From positions 620,001 to 684,000 of the forward strand of contig NZ_JASC01000013.1 of NCBI RefSeq assembly GCF_000622365.1: 64,000 bases of DNA, in the 5' to 3' direction. The first letter of the stretch is position 1. Each line of letters opens with the position of its first letter. The position numbers and the translations under genes are program-made. Source of the stretch: Sulfitobacter noctilucae (lineage in GTDB: Bacteria; Pseudomonadota; Alphaproteobacteria; Rhodobacterales; Rhodobacteraceae). Shown here one piece after another: positions 28,974 to 39,576 of the stretch. A model generated the notes under the pieces. That model did no database searches, was not told the DNA's origin, and saw only the letters and a list, made by a program, of their open reading frames with translations.

Positions 28974-30152
28974 TCACATCCGTTCAATCGCCAGCGCAAT
29001 GCCCTGACCGCCGCCGATGCACATGGTGATCAGCGCGCGCTTGCCGCCGATGCGTTCCAGTTCGTAAATCGCCTTGACCGTGATGATCGCACCGGTGGCC
29101 CCCACCGGATGGCCCAGCGCGATGGCACCCCCGTTCGGGTTCACTTTCGCCGGCTCGAACCCGAGGTTTTTACTGACTGCCAAAGCCTGCGCGGCGAAGG
29201 CTTCATTGCTTTCGATCACGTCGAAATCTGCCGCTGTCAGGCCAGTCTGCGCCAGCAGTTTTTCAACCGCCGGAACAGGGCCGATCCCCATCACTTCAGG
29301 GCGCACGCCAGCATGCGCATAGCCGATGATGCGCATCAGGGGCTTCAGCCCGGCCTTCTCTGCCGCCTCTGCCGTAGCCAGCACAACCGCCGCACCGCCA
29401 TCGTTGATGCCGCTGGCATTCCCTGCTGTCACGCTGCCGTCCTTCTGGAACACGGGCCGCAAACCGGCGAGCGCTTCGGCGGTGGTGGCCTTGGGGTGTT
29501 CATCGACCTCGAAAGGGACCATATCGCGTTTCACGCGCACGTCGACCGGGGTGATCTGATCGGTGAAGTATCCAGCGTCTATCGCTGCCGCCGCACGGCG
29601 TTGCGATTCCAGCGCAAAGGCGTCCTGATCTTCGCGGCTGATCTGATGCTCTGCGGCGACGTTCTCAGCCGTCACGCCCATATGGCCGGTCCCGAAGGGG
29701 CAATTCAGTGTGCCCAGCATCATGTCGACGGTTTTGACATCGCCCATTTTCTGGCCCCAGCGGGCATCGGGCAGAATGTAAGGAGAGCGCGACATTGTCT
29801 CGGCCCCGCCTGCAAGTGCGAAATCCGCATCCCCCAGCATGAGCGATTGCGTGGCAGAGACAATCGCCTGCACACCCGATCCACACAACCGGTTCACGTT
29901 CATGGCTGGCACGCTGTCAGGAATGCCCGCCTGCATGGCCGCCACGCGGGACAGATACATGTCACGCGGTTCGGTGTTGATTACATGACCAAAGGCGACG
30001 TGGCCGATCTGCCCCCCTTCGACGCCTGCGCGCGCCAAAGCGGCCTTGCTGGCCGCGGTGCCCAGATCAATCGGTGGCGTTCCAGCCAATGCGCCGCCGA
30101 AGGTGCCGATGGCGGTCCGTGCGCCACCCAGAATTACAATCTCTTTTCCCAT
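28974..30152 (-). CDS. Acetyl-CoA C-acetyltransferase (thiolase)
   Basis: A 392-residue type II thiolase condensing two acetyl-CoA to acetoacetyl-CoA. Active-site Cys is in NRLCGSGVQAI, His in GGAIALGHPVGATGA, and the second Cys in ITMCIGGGQGIALAIERM. The substrate could be acetyl-CoA for PHB synthesis or beta-ketoacyl-CoA in breakdown. No phaB or phaC neighbours help decide. It is convergent with ubiB, with 18 bp between stops. Confidence 0.92.
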   Translation of the reverse strand: MGKEIVILGGARTAIGTFGGALAGTPPIDLGTAASKAALARAGVEGGQIGHVAFGHVINTEPRDMYLSRVAAMQAGIPDSVPAMNVNRLCGSGVQAIVSATQSLMLGDADFALAGGAETMSRSPYILPDARWGQKMGDVKTVDMMLGTLNCPFGTGHMGVTAENVAAEHQISREDQDAFALESQRRAAAAIDAGYFTDQITPVDVRVKRDMVPFEVDEHPKATTAEALAGLRPVFQKDGSVTAGNASGINDGGAAVVLATAEAAEKAGLKPLMRIIGYAHAGVRPEVMGIGPVPAVEKLLAQTGLTAADFDVIESNEAFAAQALAVSKNLGFEPAKVNPNGGAIALGHPVGATGAIITVKAIYELERIGGKRALITMCIGGGQGIALAIERM

Positions 30153-30277
30153 GTCGGTTCCTTTGCTGATGTTTTCGCAAATATGTGGGCAAATGACGGC
30201 TCTGTCATGCTGAACCTGCCGTCACAGGCGCAGAGAACACCTTTTTGCCGGCGCATTTGACCTGTAAAGAGGGTGGC

Positions 30278-31276
30278 ATGTTAAAGAAGATACTTCACAC
30301 TACCGTCTGGCGCAGCGAACAAATATTGGACCGGCTGCGAGGCCAGCGTGACAAACGCCGGATCATAGAACCCTATATCGGCTACGCCACACCCGATCAT
30401 CTGGTGCTGCGCGGGCGCGTCCTTACGGCGCTGCGGCAGAACAAGCCGAAACCGGATCAATCCCGTTGGACCAATTTCAAGCAGATGTTTGCGTTGTTTT
30501 TAACCGATGAGGTTGCCGATGTCGAAGTCACGGCAGGGGGCGTCACAGCGTTTTCCGATGCCGAAGGGTATTTCACCTTGCTTTTGCCCCGCGAGGATCA
30601 GACCGGCTGGCAAGAGATCGGGCTGCGGATTGTAGGCGAGGATGCAACCGCGTCTTGTCCTGTGTTGGTCCCCGGCGCTGATGCCGCTGTTGCCGTCGTG
30701 TCCGATATCGACGATACGGTGCTGGAAACCGGTGCCTATTCACTGATGCGCAACCTATGGACATCGCTGACCGGCAATGCGCTGACCCGTCATATCTTTT
30801 CGGACGCGCAACGGTTTCTGGCGGATATGTCTGAAGGGGGGCGTAACCCGGTTTATTTCGTCAGCTCCAGCCCGTGGAACCTTCATACCTTTCTGACCCA
30901 GATTTTTGATCGGGCCAATGTGGTGACGGGGCCAAAGTTCCTGCGGGACCTGGGCGTGAGCGAGACCCAGTTCATCACCGGCACACATGGCGACCACAAG
31001 GGCAGCAGCATTGATACACTGCTCGCTGCCAATCCCGATGTGCCGCATGTCTTGGTGGGGGACACGGGGCAGCACGATGCCTATGTCTACCGAGACGCCA
31101 TTCTACGCCATCCCGGACGCATTGTTGCTGTGGTCTTGCGGGAACCCGGTCCTGGTCCGGACGCTGACAGTCTTGCCGCCATGCGAGAGATCAGCGCCAC
31201 CGGTACGTTGGTTTTGCATGGGCCAACCTTCGACGGGTTTGCACAGAAGCTACAGGCCGCGTTGGCCCAGACCTAA
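30278..31276 (+). CDS. App1-type phosphatidate phosphatase (DUF2183)
   Basis: A 332-residue protein from MLKKILHTTVW at 30278, preceded by AGAGGGTGG. The HAD-like phosphatase motif DIDDTVLETGAYS and the stretch NPVYFVSSSPWNLHTFLTQ mark the App1/DUF2183 family, which dephosphorylates phosphatidate in yeast. The bacterial substrate is unknown. LVGDTGQHDAYVY supplies the later HAD acids. Its last four bases overlap the end of the convergent phosphatase gene. Confidence 0.85.
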   Translation: MLKKILHTTVWRSEQILDRLRGQRDKRRIIEPYIGYATPDHLVLRGRVLTALRQNKPKPDQSRWTNFKQMFALFLTDEVADVEVTAGGVTAFSDAEGYFTLLLPREDQTGWQEIGLRIVGEDATASCPVLVPGADAAVAVVSDIDDTVLETGAYSLMRNLWTSLTGNALTRHIFSDAQRFLADMSEGGRNPVYFVSSSPWNLHTFLTQIFDRANVVTGPKFLRDLGVSETQFITGTHGDHKGSSIDTLLAANPDVPHVLVGDTGQHDAYVYRDAILRHPGRIVAVVLREPGPGPDADSLAAMREISATGTLVLHGPTFDGFAQKLQAALAQT

Positions 31277-32007
31277 GGTGCGGGAGCCAGTTGCACGCGC
31301 CCCTGGTCGGTCAACAGCCAGCAGTTTTGTCCTTCAAAAACCGCAACGGTCAGCGGTTTGCCGTATCCGGCACCCGAATCCAGATTGACCCGGTTCCCGT
31401 AATGGGTGGCCTGTTCGACAGGCGTGTGGCCGTGCACGATCAGCTTGGGATGCGGCGCGGTCACCTCATGAAACTCCTTGCGGATCCAGATCAGGTCTTC
31501 TTCATCCTGATCGTCAAGCGGCACACCGGGGCGAATGCCTGCGTGGACAAAAAACAGATCTTCGGTCTGGATGCTGAGTGACAAACTGCGCAGAAATGCC
31601 AGATGGGTGTCCGGCACGGCAGCCAGCGCCATGCGGTGCACGTCCAACATGCGTGTGCGACCATCAAATTCGACGCCGTAAGAAGCAAGTGTCGTATCGC
31701 CGCCAAGACGGGCATGAAGCCAATAGAGTTCGGTCGGCAGATAGGCCTCGTGACGGGGGTAATCCTCCATGAACCAGCTGAACATCCGGTCATGATTGCC
31801 CATGATGAAAGACCAGTTGCGGCCTTGCGCCTGTCCGTCAACCAGCCTGTCGATCACACCGCGGCTGTCGGGACCGCGATCGGTATAGTCGCCCAGAAAT
31901 ACGATCCTGGCATCCGCCCCGCCATCGGCCTCGATCCGGGCGAGCGCATGCTCAAGCTCGGTCAGCTGACCATGAATGTCACCTATGGCATAGATCGGTT
32001 GTGTCAC
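31273..32007 (-). CDS. PP1-like metallophosphoesterase (Ser/Thr phosphatase family)
   Basis: A 244-residue protein from the GTG at 32007 (AAAGGA ten bases upstream), reading MTQPIYAIGDIHGQ. Motifs are GDIHGQ, GDYTDRGPDSRG, GNHD and VHGHTPVE, the di-metal core of PPP-family phosphatases. Bacterial members act on phosphoproteins or dinucleoside polyphosphates. The family alone does not say which. Confidence 0.85.
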   Translation of the reverse strand: MTQPIYAIGDIHGQLTELEHALARIEADGGADARIVFLGDYTDRGPDSRGVIDRLVDGQAQGRNWSFIMGNHDRMFSWFMEDYPRHEAYLPTELYWLHARLGGDTTLASYGVEFDGRTRMLDVHRMALAAVPDTHLAFLRSLSLSIQTEDLFFVHAGIRPGVPLDDQDEEDLIWIRKEFHEVTAPHPKLIVHGHTPVEQATHYGNRVNLDSGAGYGKPLTVAVFEGQNCWLLTDQGRVQLAPAP

Positions 32008-32027
32008 AGAGCGGTCCTTTTGGATGC

Positions 32028-32059
32028 AAAACGCCCGCACCATGACGGGGCGGGCGTTT
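32028..32059 (-). terminator. Rho-independent terminator of serA
   Basis: AAACGCCCGC (32028-32037) pairs with GCGGGCGTTT (32050-32059). On minus the stem ends in TTTTG. It follows the serA stop by about 25 bp and lies just before the phosphatase start. Confidence 0.75.
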
Positions 32060-32083
32060 GTGTTGTTAACACTGGAAGGTGGA

Positions 32084-33679
32084 TCAGGCCACGTCGAATT
32101 GCAGCGGCTTCACCTGCCGGAACAGGCCGGTCGCCTTGAGCTTGTCCAGAACCGGGCCGGGCACAGGCGCGTCGACATAAAGCAGGGCAATCGCTTCGCC
32201 CTTCGATTCAGCGCGTCCAAGGGTGAAGTTCGCGATGTTCACATCGTTCTCGCCCATTGTCTGTCCTAATGTACCGATGATACCCGGCACGTCTTCGTTC
32301 GTGGTATAGAGCATATGCGCACCGATTTCGGCATCAATCTGGATGCCTTTGATCTGGATAAAGCGCGGCTTTCCGTCGGAAAACACGGTGCCCGCCACTG
32401 AACGCTCACGCTTCTCCGTGACCACGGTCACCTTGATGTACCCGTCAAAGACGCCGGATTTGTCCTGGTTTGTTGTGCTGATCTGGATGCCTTTCTCACG
32501 GGCAACCACCGGGGCGCTGACCATGTTCACATCAGGATTTGCACGTTTCATGATACCTGCGACGACGCCGCAGTTCAGCGCCTCAAGGTTCATGTCGGAA
32601 ACTGTACCGTCATAAAGGATGTTGATCGCTTTGATCGGTTCATCCGTCATCTGACCGACAAAGGCACCAAGGTGACCGGCAAGATTGATCCAGGGCGTCA
32701 TCACCTGCGCTTCTTCTGCCGTAACGGACGGCATGTTCAGCGCGTTGCTGACAGCACCTGTCAGTAGGTAGTCGGCCATCTGATCAGCAACTTGCAAGGC
32801 TACGTTTTCCTGTGCCTCGGTCGTTGCCGCGCCAAGGTGCGGGGTGCAAACCACATTGGGCAGGTTGAACAACGGGTTTTCTGTCGCTGGCTCTTCTTTG
32901 AACACATCAAACGCCGCACCTGCCACATGGCCGGACTTCAGCATGTCGGCGAGCGCCTCTTCGTCTACCAGACCACCGCGTGCACAGTTGATAATACGCA
33001 CGCCTTTCTTGGTCTTGCCGAGGTTTTCGCGGCTGAGGATATTGGCGGTCTGGTCGGTATAGGGCACATGCAATGTGATGAAATCAGCCCGGGCCAGCAG
33101 TTCCTCCAGTTCGACCTTTTCGACGCCCATCTTCTTGGCCTTCTCTTCGCCAAGGAAGGGGTCATAGGCCACAACCTTCATTTTAAGGCCATGGGCACGG
33201 TCACAGACGATACCGCCGATGTTGCCTGCACCAATCACGCCCAGTGTTTTGCCAGTCAGCTCGACACCCATGAACTTGGACTTTTCCCATTTGCCCGCAT
33301 GGGTCGATGCGCTCGCCTCGGGAATTTGACGCGCCACGGCGAACATCATTGCAATCGCGTGTTCGGCGGTGGTGATCATGTTGCCGAAAGGTGTGTTCAT
33401 CACGATCACACCTTTTTTCGAGGCGGCATCCTTGTCGATATTGTCGGTGCCGATCCCGGCGCGGCCAATCACCTTGAGGTTGGGCGCATTGGCGAGAATC
33501 TTCTCGGTCACTTTGGTGGCAGAGCGGATCGCAAGACCATCGTAGTTGCCGATCACTTCGGCCAGTTTGTCTTTGTCCTTGCCCAGATCGGGCTGGAAAT
33601 CGACGTCGATGCCGCGGTCGCGGAAAATTTGAACAGCTGCTTCGCTGAGGCTGTCGGAGATAAGTACCTTGGGAGCCAT
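32084..33679 (-). CDS. serA: D-3-phosphoglycerate dehydrogenase
   Basis: A 531-residue enzyme of the first step of serine synthesis. The Rossmann motif is GAGNIGGIVCDRA. The catalytic-region signatures are INCARGGLVDEEAL and HLGAATTEAQENVA. Length places it in the long form with an intervening allosteric domain and a C-terminal ACT domain (VPGIIGTLGQTMGENDVNIAN), so serine feedback is likely. It follows serC by 82 bp on the same strand, and they are probably co-transcribed. Confidence 0.97.
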   Translation of the reverse strand: MAPKVLISDSLSEAAVQIFRDRGIDVDFQPDLGKDKDKLAEVIGNYDGLAIRSATKVTEKILANAPNLKVIGRAGIGTDNIDKDAASKKGVIVMNTPFGNMITTAEHAIAMMFAVARQIPEASASTHAGKWEKSKFMGVELTGKTLGVIGAGNIGGIVCDRAHGLKMKVVAYDPFLGEEKAKKMGVEKVELEELLARADFITLHVPYTDQTANILSRENLGKTKKGVRIINCARGGLVDEEALADMLKSGHVAGAAFDVFKEEPATENPLFNLPNVVCTPHLGAATTEAQENVALQVADQMADYLLTGAVSNALNMPSVTAEEAQVMTPWINLAGHLGAFVGQMTDEPIKAINILYDGTVSDMNLEALNCGVVAGIMKRANPDVNMVSAPVVAREKGIQISTTNQDKSGVFDGYIKVTVVTEKRERSVAGTVFSDGKPRFIQIKGIQIDAEIGAHMLYTTNEDVPGIIGTLGQTMGENDVNIANFTLGRAESKGEAIALLYVDAPVPGPVLDKLKATGLFRQVKPLQFDVA

Positions 33680-33761
33680 GGTTTTGGTCCTTCATTGTAT
33701 AGGGTCGCGTATTCAGCCATCGGCTGTTCTTACGCAGAAAAGATGATGTTCTGGAGTGAGG

Positions 33762-34901
33762 TCAAACAGAAATTTCGGTTTCAAATGCCCAGGCAAGCCA
33801 CGGCAGCATCGCCGCAACATCCGAGGTTTCAACCGTACCGCCACACCAAATGCGCAACCCCGGAGGGGCATCGCGATAAGCGCCGACATCAAGCGCGACA
33901 TTCTCGGTTTCCAGCCTCTTGGCCACGGCTTTGGCGAATGCAGCACCATCGGTGATGCGGGCATCATTGAATTTCAGGCACACAGAAGTGTTGGAGCGTG
34001 TCGCCGGATCCGCAGCAAGGAATTCGACCCAGTCGTGGTCCGCCACAAAATCAGCGATGGCTTTTGAATTGGCATCGGCCCGTGCGATCAGACCTTCCAG
34101 CCCGCCCACAGTTTTGGCCCATGTCAGTGCTTGCAGATAATCCTCAACACAGAGCATTGATGGGGTGTTGATCGTCTCGCCCTTGAAGATGCCTTCGATC
34201 AGCTTGCCGCCTTTGGTCAGGCGGAAAATCTTGGGCAGCGGCCATGCGGGGGTGTAGTTCTCGAGCCGCTCAATCGCGCGGGGCGACAGGATCAACATGC
34301 CATGCGCCGCTTCGCCGCCCAGAACCTTCTGCCAAGAGAAGGTCGTCACATCCAGCTTGTCCCACGGCAAGTCCATCGCGAAAGCGGCCGAAGTCGCATC
34401 GCACAGCGTCAGACCCTTGCGTTCCGCCGGGATCGCATTGCCATTTGGCATACGCACGCCGGAGGTTGTGCCGTTCCAGGTAAAGCAGACGTCATTATCA
34501 TAGTTCAGCGCGGCCATATCGACGATCTCGCCATAGTCGGCGGTATGCGTGGTCGCTTCGATCTTCAGCTGCTTCACCACATCGGTGACCCAGCCTGCGC
34601 CGAATGATTCCCATGCGACCATTTCGGCAGGGCGTTCGCCCAGCATGGTCCACATGGCCATCTCGAACGCGCCGGTATCGGATGCAGGTACGATGCCGAT
34701 CTTGTAATCCGCAGGCACGCCCAGAATGTCACGGGTCGTTTCGATCGCTTCCAGCAGCTTGGCTTTGCCAACGGCTGCACGGTGGCTGCGGCCCAAAGGC
34801 GCGTCAGACAGGTTTTGCAAATCAAATACGGGGGGTTTGGCACAGGGGCCGGATGAAAAACGCGGATTAGCCGGCCGCGTTGCCGGTTGTTCAATAGCCA
34901 T
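33762..34901 (-). CDS. serC: Phosphoserine aminotransferase
   Basis: A 379-residue class V PLP enzyme making phosphoserine. The start [10 protein letters not shown] at 34901 has GAGAGGAT upstream. [12 protein letters not shown] begins the conserved part. The PLP lysine lies in [17 protein letters not shown]. Sequence style matches the alphaproteobacterial/Methanosarcina-type SerC rather than the E. coli type. A longer frame upstream overlaps the leader and is rejected. Confidence 0.95.
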   Translation of the reverse strand: MAIEQPATRPANPRFSSGPCAKPPVFDLQNLSDAPLGRSHRAAVGKAKLLEAIETTRDILGVPADYKIGIVPASDTGAFEMAMWTMLGERPAEMVAWESFGAGWVTDVVKQLKIEATTHTADYGEIVDMAALNYDNDVCFTWNGTTSGVRMPNGNAIPAERKGLTLCDATSAAFAMDLPWDKLDVTTFSWQKVLGGEAAHGMLILSPRAIERLENYTPAWPLPKIFRLTKGGKLIEGIFKGETINTPSMLCVEDYLQALTWAKTVGGLEGLIARADANSKAIADFVADHDWVEFLAADPATRSNTSVCLKFNDARITDGAAFAKAVAKRLETENVALDVGAYRDAPPGLRIWCGGTVETSDVAAMLPWLAWAFETEISV

Positions 34902-34904
34902 TGA

Positions 34905-34990
34905 TGCTATCCTCTCAGATATGCGCCCTTCGTTGGGGAAGGGTGTCCCACGGATGCGTTTATGGGGATGCACGCTCTGGCACAATCTAA
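34905..34990 (-). ncRNA. Possible serC leader RNA motif
   Basis: Just upstream of serC the minus strand holds a tight hairpin (CCCTTC-CCCAAC-GAAGGG, 34943-34926) ending about 25 bases before the start codon, with a weaker GCGT...ACGC pairing before it (34975-34956). A conserved cis-acting serC RNA motif is known upstream of serC-serA operons in alphaproteobacteria. Position and one hairpin fit, but the consensus was not aligned. Confidence 0.4.
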
Positions 34991-35058
34991 AAAACGAGGC
35001 TAAACCGCCGCTCGTTCGCATTTTAGCGACATCTTTGGCGCGGATCGGAAACTTGCCT

Positions 35059-35934
35059 ATGTTTACAGTTGTCTTGCTTACCTCACCGGCAAAGCCATCG
35101 CTGGATCCCGCGCTTGTCGAAAGTCTGCGCAATGCTTGGGGCGGAGGGGATGCCATCTGGCTGGCACCGGACGAAGCGGCTGAATTTGAACTGGCCCAGA
35201 TCCCCGAGAACTTCTGGCAGGTCTGGGAAAGCTGTCAGGCGCTGGGTGTCGATATGATCGCCGTTGAGACCCGAACCCGCACCAAGAAAATGCTGTTGGC
35301 TGACATGGACAGCACGATGATCCAGCAGGAATGCATCGACGAATTGGCCGATGAAGCCGGTGTCGGTGCCCGTGTCAAAGAAATCACGGCGCGAGCCATG
35401 AATGGCGAATTGGATTTCGACGGTGCTCTGCGAGAACGGGTCGGGTTACTGAAAGGGCTGAATGCCAGCGTGATCACCAAGGTGTTGAACGAGCGTATCA
35501 CCTATATGCCGGGTGGCAGGGCGCTGTTGGCCACGATGAAGGCTCAGGGTGGCCATGCGGCATTGGTGTCAGGTGGCTTTACGGCCTTTACCGAGAAAGT
35601 CGCTGAAACGCTTGGGTTTGACGAGAACCGCGCAAATACGTTGATTGCCGAAGGTGGTGTGCTGACAGGGGAGGTTGGCCAGCCGATCCTTGGCAAACAG
35701 GCCAAGGTCGACGCGCTTGAACAGATCACGGCCCGCCTTGGGATCACTGAGGATGATGTGATCGCCGTGGGCGATGGGGCCAATGATCTGGGCATGTTGG
35801 GCCGTGCGGGTCTGGGTATTGCGCTGCACGCAAAACCACCTGTTGCCGCGGAATGCGACCTACGGGTGAACTTCGGTGATTTGACGGCGCTACTGTATAT
35901 TCAGGGTTACGCTCGGGTAGATTTCGCGGCCTGA
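35059..35934 (+). CDS. serB: Phosphoserine phosphatase
   Basis: A 291-residue HAD phosphatase for the last step of serine synthesis. The start [14 protein letters not shown] at 35059 is chosen because the longer frame reads back through the serC leader. HAD motifs are [24 protein letters not shown] and [14 protein letters not shown]. It is divergent from serC, so serA, serC and serB form one locus. Confidence 0.96.
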   Translation: MFTVVLLTSPAKPSLDPALVESLRNAWGGGDAIWLAPDEAAEFELAQIPENFWQVWESCQALGVDMIAVETRTRTKKMLLADMDSTMIQQECIDELADEAGVGARVKEITARAMNGELDFDGALRERVGLLKGLNASVITKVLNERITYMPGGRALLATMKAQGGHAALVSGGFTAFTEKVAETLGFDENRANTLIAEGGVLTGEVGQPILGKQAKVDALEQITARLGITEDDVIAVGDGANDLGMLGRAGLGIALHAKPPVAAECDLRVNFGDLTALLYIQGYARVDFAA

Positions 35935-35936
35935 GG

Positions 35937-36920
35937 TTACAGCAATCCCGCTGCTGGCTTGAGAATACCTGTCTCGATTCCGCGCCAGTTCTTGATCGGC
36001 GCATTCAGGCGTTTGAGCGTAGCGGGGTGGTTCGGGTCCAATACACCGAGCCGTACCAAAAGTGCTGCAATCGCACATTCCGCCGCCCGCGTCGTGCCGC
36101 AAGCCGCTTTGAGCGCGATACCCATCTTCTGCTCGGGCAAGATCGCGATAAAGAACCCTTCGGCCCCGGTTTTCAACGCAATTTTGCCGTCCATCGCCCG
36201 CATCAATTCAGTGCAGGCTCTGGTTTCACCGGCGACCAGTTCGGGGTGCAGGCGCATCGCCTGATGCAACCGCGCCTCGGCGGATCCTTCGGGTGCTGCG
36301 GCGAAGTGGGCCATGGCACGGGCCATACCGTGCAGGCTGCATGCGTGGTTGGGGGCGGAGCATCCATCAATCCCGTAGCCGGGAGAGGTTTCACCGGTCA
36401 CTGTCTCAAAAGCCTCAAGGCAGGCGCGCTGCACGGGATGGGCAGGATCGACATAATCGGGAGCGGCCCCCATATGCTGTGTCAGCGTGAGAAAGCCGGC
36501 GTGTTTGCCTGAGCAATTGTTATGTATCTGGCAAGGTGCCTGATGCGCACGGATCAACCCGTCACGGGCGGGGATGTCGGCGGGCTCTTGTGGCCCGCAG
36601 CGAAAGGCCTCATCGGTCAGGCCCAAGGTTTCAAGCCAAGCACCAACGCGGTCCGTATGAATGGCCGCCCCCTGATGGGACGCACAGGATAACGCAAGCT
36701 GTTCAGTGGTTAGACCGTGTTTGTCTGCCGCACCGGAGGTGAGCAATGGCAGCGCCTGAATCATCTTGGACGAAGAACGCGGCAAGATCACTGCTTCGGG
36801 ATTGCCCCATGCATCTACAATCTGCCCCGTGTCATCGCAGATGACTGCATGACCTGAATGAACGCTTTCGAGGAAACCGCCGCGCCAGATTTCTGCGAAA
36901 GGGGCCGCATGGGTCATCAT
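35937..36920 (-). CDS. Asparaginase (type II-like, PF06089 family)
   Basis: A 327-residue enzyme of the rhizobial-type, serine-dependent asparaginase family, which hydrolyses asparagine to aspartate and ammonia. Signatures are PRSSSKMIQALPLL, NNCSGKHAGFL, GIDGCSAPNHACSLHGMARA and LKTGAEGFFIA. These contain the catalytic Ser and Lys pairs seen in this family. It is convergent with serB, two bases between stops. Confidence 0.88.
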   Translation of the reverse strand: MMTHAAPFAEIWRGGFLESVHSGHAVICDDTGQIVDAWGNPEAVILPRSSSKMIQALPLLTSGAADKHGLTTEQLALSCASHQGAAIHTDRVGAWLETLGLTDEAFRCGPQEPADIPARDGLIRAHQAPCQIHNNCSGKHAGFLTLTQHMGAAPDYVDPAHPVQRACLEAFETVTGETSPGYGIDGCSAPNHACSLHGMARAMAHFAAAPEGSAEARLHQAMRLHPELVAGETRACTELMRAMDGKIALKTGAEGFFIAILPEQKMGIALKAACGTTRAAECAIAALLVRLGVLDPNHPATLKRLNAPIKNWRGIETGILKPAAGLL

Positions 36921-37094
36921 TCACCTATTTGTTAAGCGAAAACCTGCCAATCAGGGTTTCGTCTGTCGCCTGTTTGGCGTTAATATGCTTTTTGTCGAAC
37001 AGATAACAGGCACTTGCATTGAGAGCGGTCAGCAAAGTACCGCCATTGAGGTCTGAGAGCGTATTGAGGTCAAGGACAGCTGGAGGCTGGACAG

Positions 37095-37625
37095 ATGGGA
37101 ATGATGAACAAGTTTGGGGTTGTGGCAGGGCTTTGTGCCTTGATGGCGACCCAAGGCGCGGCGCAGGATCAAAGCACGAACCGTGTGGCGGCTAAGACCG
37201 ACTGGAGCGTTTTTGTAGAAGATAATCCGACTGAGTGTTGGGGGGTCTCGACGCCCAAGGAAACCGTGAATTCGCGCGATGGGCGCGTGGTGGCGGTGAA
37301 CCGGGGGCAAACGCTTTTGATGGTATTTTACCGGCCTTCTGCGGGTGCCAAAGGTCAGGTCGCCTTTACCGGCGGATACCCCTTTGCATCCGGGTCTACC
37401 GTAACGATGAATATCTCGGGCAATAGTTTTGAGCTGTTCACCGAAGGGGAGTGGGCATGGCCCGCGACCACCGATGATGACTCCAAGATCATCACCGCGA
37501 TGAAACGCGGTGCGGATGCGGTGCTTTCTGGCCGGTCCGGTCGTGGTACGGCAACCAAAGACACATTTTCGCTGCTGGGCTTTACTGCGGCAGTCGAGGA
37601 CGCTGCGAAACGCTGCGGCGGCTAA
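37095..37625 (+). CDS. IalB-like (invasion-associated locus B) secreted protein
   Basis: A 176-residue exported protein. The signal peptide spans about 1-24 (KFGVVAGLCALMATQGAAQ). The mature part has the family pattern DWSVFVEDNPTECWGVSTPKE near the front and ends with a Cys near the C-terminus, probably disulphide-linked. The name comes from Bartonella. In free-living roseobacters the role is unknown. Confidence 0.8.
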   Translation: MGMMNKFGVVAGLCALMATQGAAQDQSTNRVAAKTDWSVFVEDNPTECWGVSTPKETVNSRDGRVVAVNRGQTLLMVFYRPSAGAKGQVAFTGGYPFASGSTVTMNISGNSFELFTEGEWAWPATTDDDSKIITAMKRGADAVLSGRSGRGTATKDTFSLLGFTAAVEDAAKRCGG

Positions 37626-37744
37626 GCTGAAAACCGGGGGGCTGACGTGCAGTCCCCTTGGTCAAATCAGTGAGGCCCGCGCCCTTTTGCAAAATGCGCG
37701 CCATCCTATATAGCAGGCACATCCCAAAGAGGTTGAGTCGCACC

Positions 37745-38923
37745 ATGTCCGTTTCCGCACCGATTACCCAAGACGTCCATACCATGCCGCGCAAATTGCC
37801 GGAGGGGCCGCAAAACCTGATCGGTTTGACGCGTGAGCAAATGCGCGACGCGTTGATCGCTAGCGGCACGCCCGAAAAGCAGGCCAAGATGCGTGTGGGC
37901 CAGATCTGGCAGTGGATCTATCAATGGGGCAAGCGCGACTTTGCCGAGATGACAAACCTGTCCAAAGCGTTCCGCGCTGAACTGGCCGATACCTTTGCGC
38001 TCGAGATCCCGGAGGTGGTGACCCGGCAGGTGTCCGAAGATGGCACACGCAAGTATCTGGTGCGCATCGCGGGCGGGCATGAGGTTGAGGTTGTCTATAT
38101 TCCCGAAGACGGGCGCGGCACGCTTTGCGTTTCGTCACAGGTGGGCTGCACGCTGACCTGCTCGTTCTGTCATACCGGCACGCAAAAGCTGGTGCGCAAC
38201 CTAACGGCGGCGGAAATCATTGGTCAGGTCATGGTCGCCCGTGACGATCTGGAGGAATGGCCAGAAGTAGGCGCGCGCAGGGTTGAAACGCGATTGCTGT
38301 CTAATATCGTCCTGATGGGCATGGGTGAACCGCTTTATAACTTCGAGAACGTGCGCGATGCGATGAAGATCGCGATGGACCCGGAAGGGATCCAGCTAAG
38401 CCGCCGGCGGATCACGCTGTCTACATCGGGGGTCGTGCCGGAAATTCACCGCACGGCGCAGGAAATCGGATGCCAGTTGGCGGTCAGCTTTCACGCCACC
38501 ACAGATGATGTGCGGGACAAACTGGTGCCCATCAACAAGCGCTGGAACATTGAGGCGCTGCTGGATGCGCTGCGCGAATACCCCAAGGTATCGAATTCAG
38601 AGCGTATCACCTTTGAATATGTGATGCTGCACGGCGTGAACGACAGTGACGCAGACGCCCATCGTCTGGTTGAGCTGATCAAAGGTATTCCGGCCAAAAT
38701 CAATCTGATCCCGTTCAACGAATGGCCCGGCGCACCTTATAAGCGGTCGTCGAACAATCGCATCCGTGCTTTTGCCGAGATCGTTTATAACGCAGGCTAT
38801 GCATCGCCCGTCCGCAAACCGCGCGGCGAAGATATCATGGCGGCCTGTGGTCAGCTGAAATCAGCGACTGAGCGCGCCCGCAAGTCGCGCAAGCAGATCG
38901 AGGCTGAAGCGGGTCTATCCTGA
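37745..38923 (+). CDS. rlmN: 23S rRNA/tRNA adenine-C2 methyltransferase RlmN
   Basis: A 392-residue radical-SAM enzyme methylating A2503 of 23S rRNA and A37 of some tRNAs. The 4Fe-4S motif is CTLTCSFC. The resolving Cys is in [15 protein letters not shown]. The start at 37745 ([10 protein letters not shown]) avoids a longer frame lacking family similarity. The stop is directly followed by the ATG of a phosphatase gene. Confidence 0.96.
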   Translation: MSVSAPITQDVHTMPRKLPEGPQNLIGLTREQMRDALIASGTPEKQAKMRVGQIWQWIYQWGKRDFAEMTNLSKAFRAELADTFALEIPEVVTRQVSEDGTRKYLVRIAGGHEVEVVYIPEDGRGTLCVSSQVGCTLTCSFCHTGTQKLVRNLTAAEIIGQVMVARDDLEEWPEVGARRVETRLLSNIVLMGMGEPLYNFENVRDAMKIAMDPEGIQLSRRRITLSTSGVVPEIHRTAQEIGCQLAVSFHATTDDVRDKLVPINKRWNIEALLDALREYPKVSNSERITFEYVMLHGVNDSDADAHRLVELIKGIPAKINLIPFNEWPGAPYKRSSNNRIRAFAEIVYNAGYASPVRKPRGEDIMAACGQLKSATERARKSRKQIEAEAGLS

Positions 38924-39403
38924 ATGACGCACCCGGTTTTTGCTGTACCGCTTAGGTACGGCAAACTGTCGATCATGCCCTGTCCACCTGCGGATGATGT
39001 GACATTCCTGATGGCGCGTTTGGCAGCATCGGGGGTCACGGATGTTGTTTCCCTGCTGTCGGCAGAGGACATTGCGACGCTACGCCTGGATGCCGAGCCG
39101 CAAGCCTGTGCTGCAGCAGGGATCGCATTCTGGTCTTTCCCGATTGAGGACTTTGGGTTGCCTGATCCCGCTCGTTTTAATGATCTGATCAAAGACTTGA
39201 ATGACCGTTTGTTGGGCGGCGCGCACCTTGTTGTGCATTGTCGGGCCGGGATCGGTCGGTCCGGAATGGTTGCCGCGGCTTTGCTGATGGCACAGGGGGA
39301 TACAGCCGCTGTGGCCATCCAGAAAGTTAGCACTGCGCGAGGTGTTTCAATTCCCGACACAGTGGAACAAGGCAGATTTATCACCTCGCTACAAAAGTCG
39401 TGA
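38924..39403 (+). CDS. Protein-tyrosine/dual-specificity phosphatase
   Basis: A 159-residue phosphatase. The P-loop HCRAGIGRSG is the CX5R signature with the catalytic Cys. The general acid is probably the Asp in PIEDFGLPDP. Translation is likely coupled to rlmN, since the ATG follows its TGA without a gap. The substrate is unknown. Confidence 0.85.
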   Translation: MTHPVFAVPLRYGKLSIMPCPPADDVTFLMARLAASGVTDVVSLLSAEDIATLRLDAEPQACAAAGIAFWSFPIEDFGLPDPARFNDLIKDLNDRLLGGAHLVVHCRAGIGRSGMVAAALLMAQGDTAAVAIQKVSTARGVSIPDTVEQGRFITSLQKS

Positions 39404-39576
39404 AAAGTGTTCGAAGTCTAGGTGCTTGTAGTTGATCGAAAATAAGTGATTTCTACTCAGGGTTACGTGACGTTCTAATCCACCAAAAGACCCTTGTTCT
39501 GCCGTATTCCCGCAGAACTCCTGCCACGGTTGGAAAAGAGATTGTTTCTCATCGGAACGCAATCAGGAGACAACCC

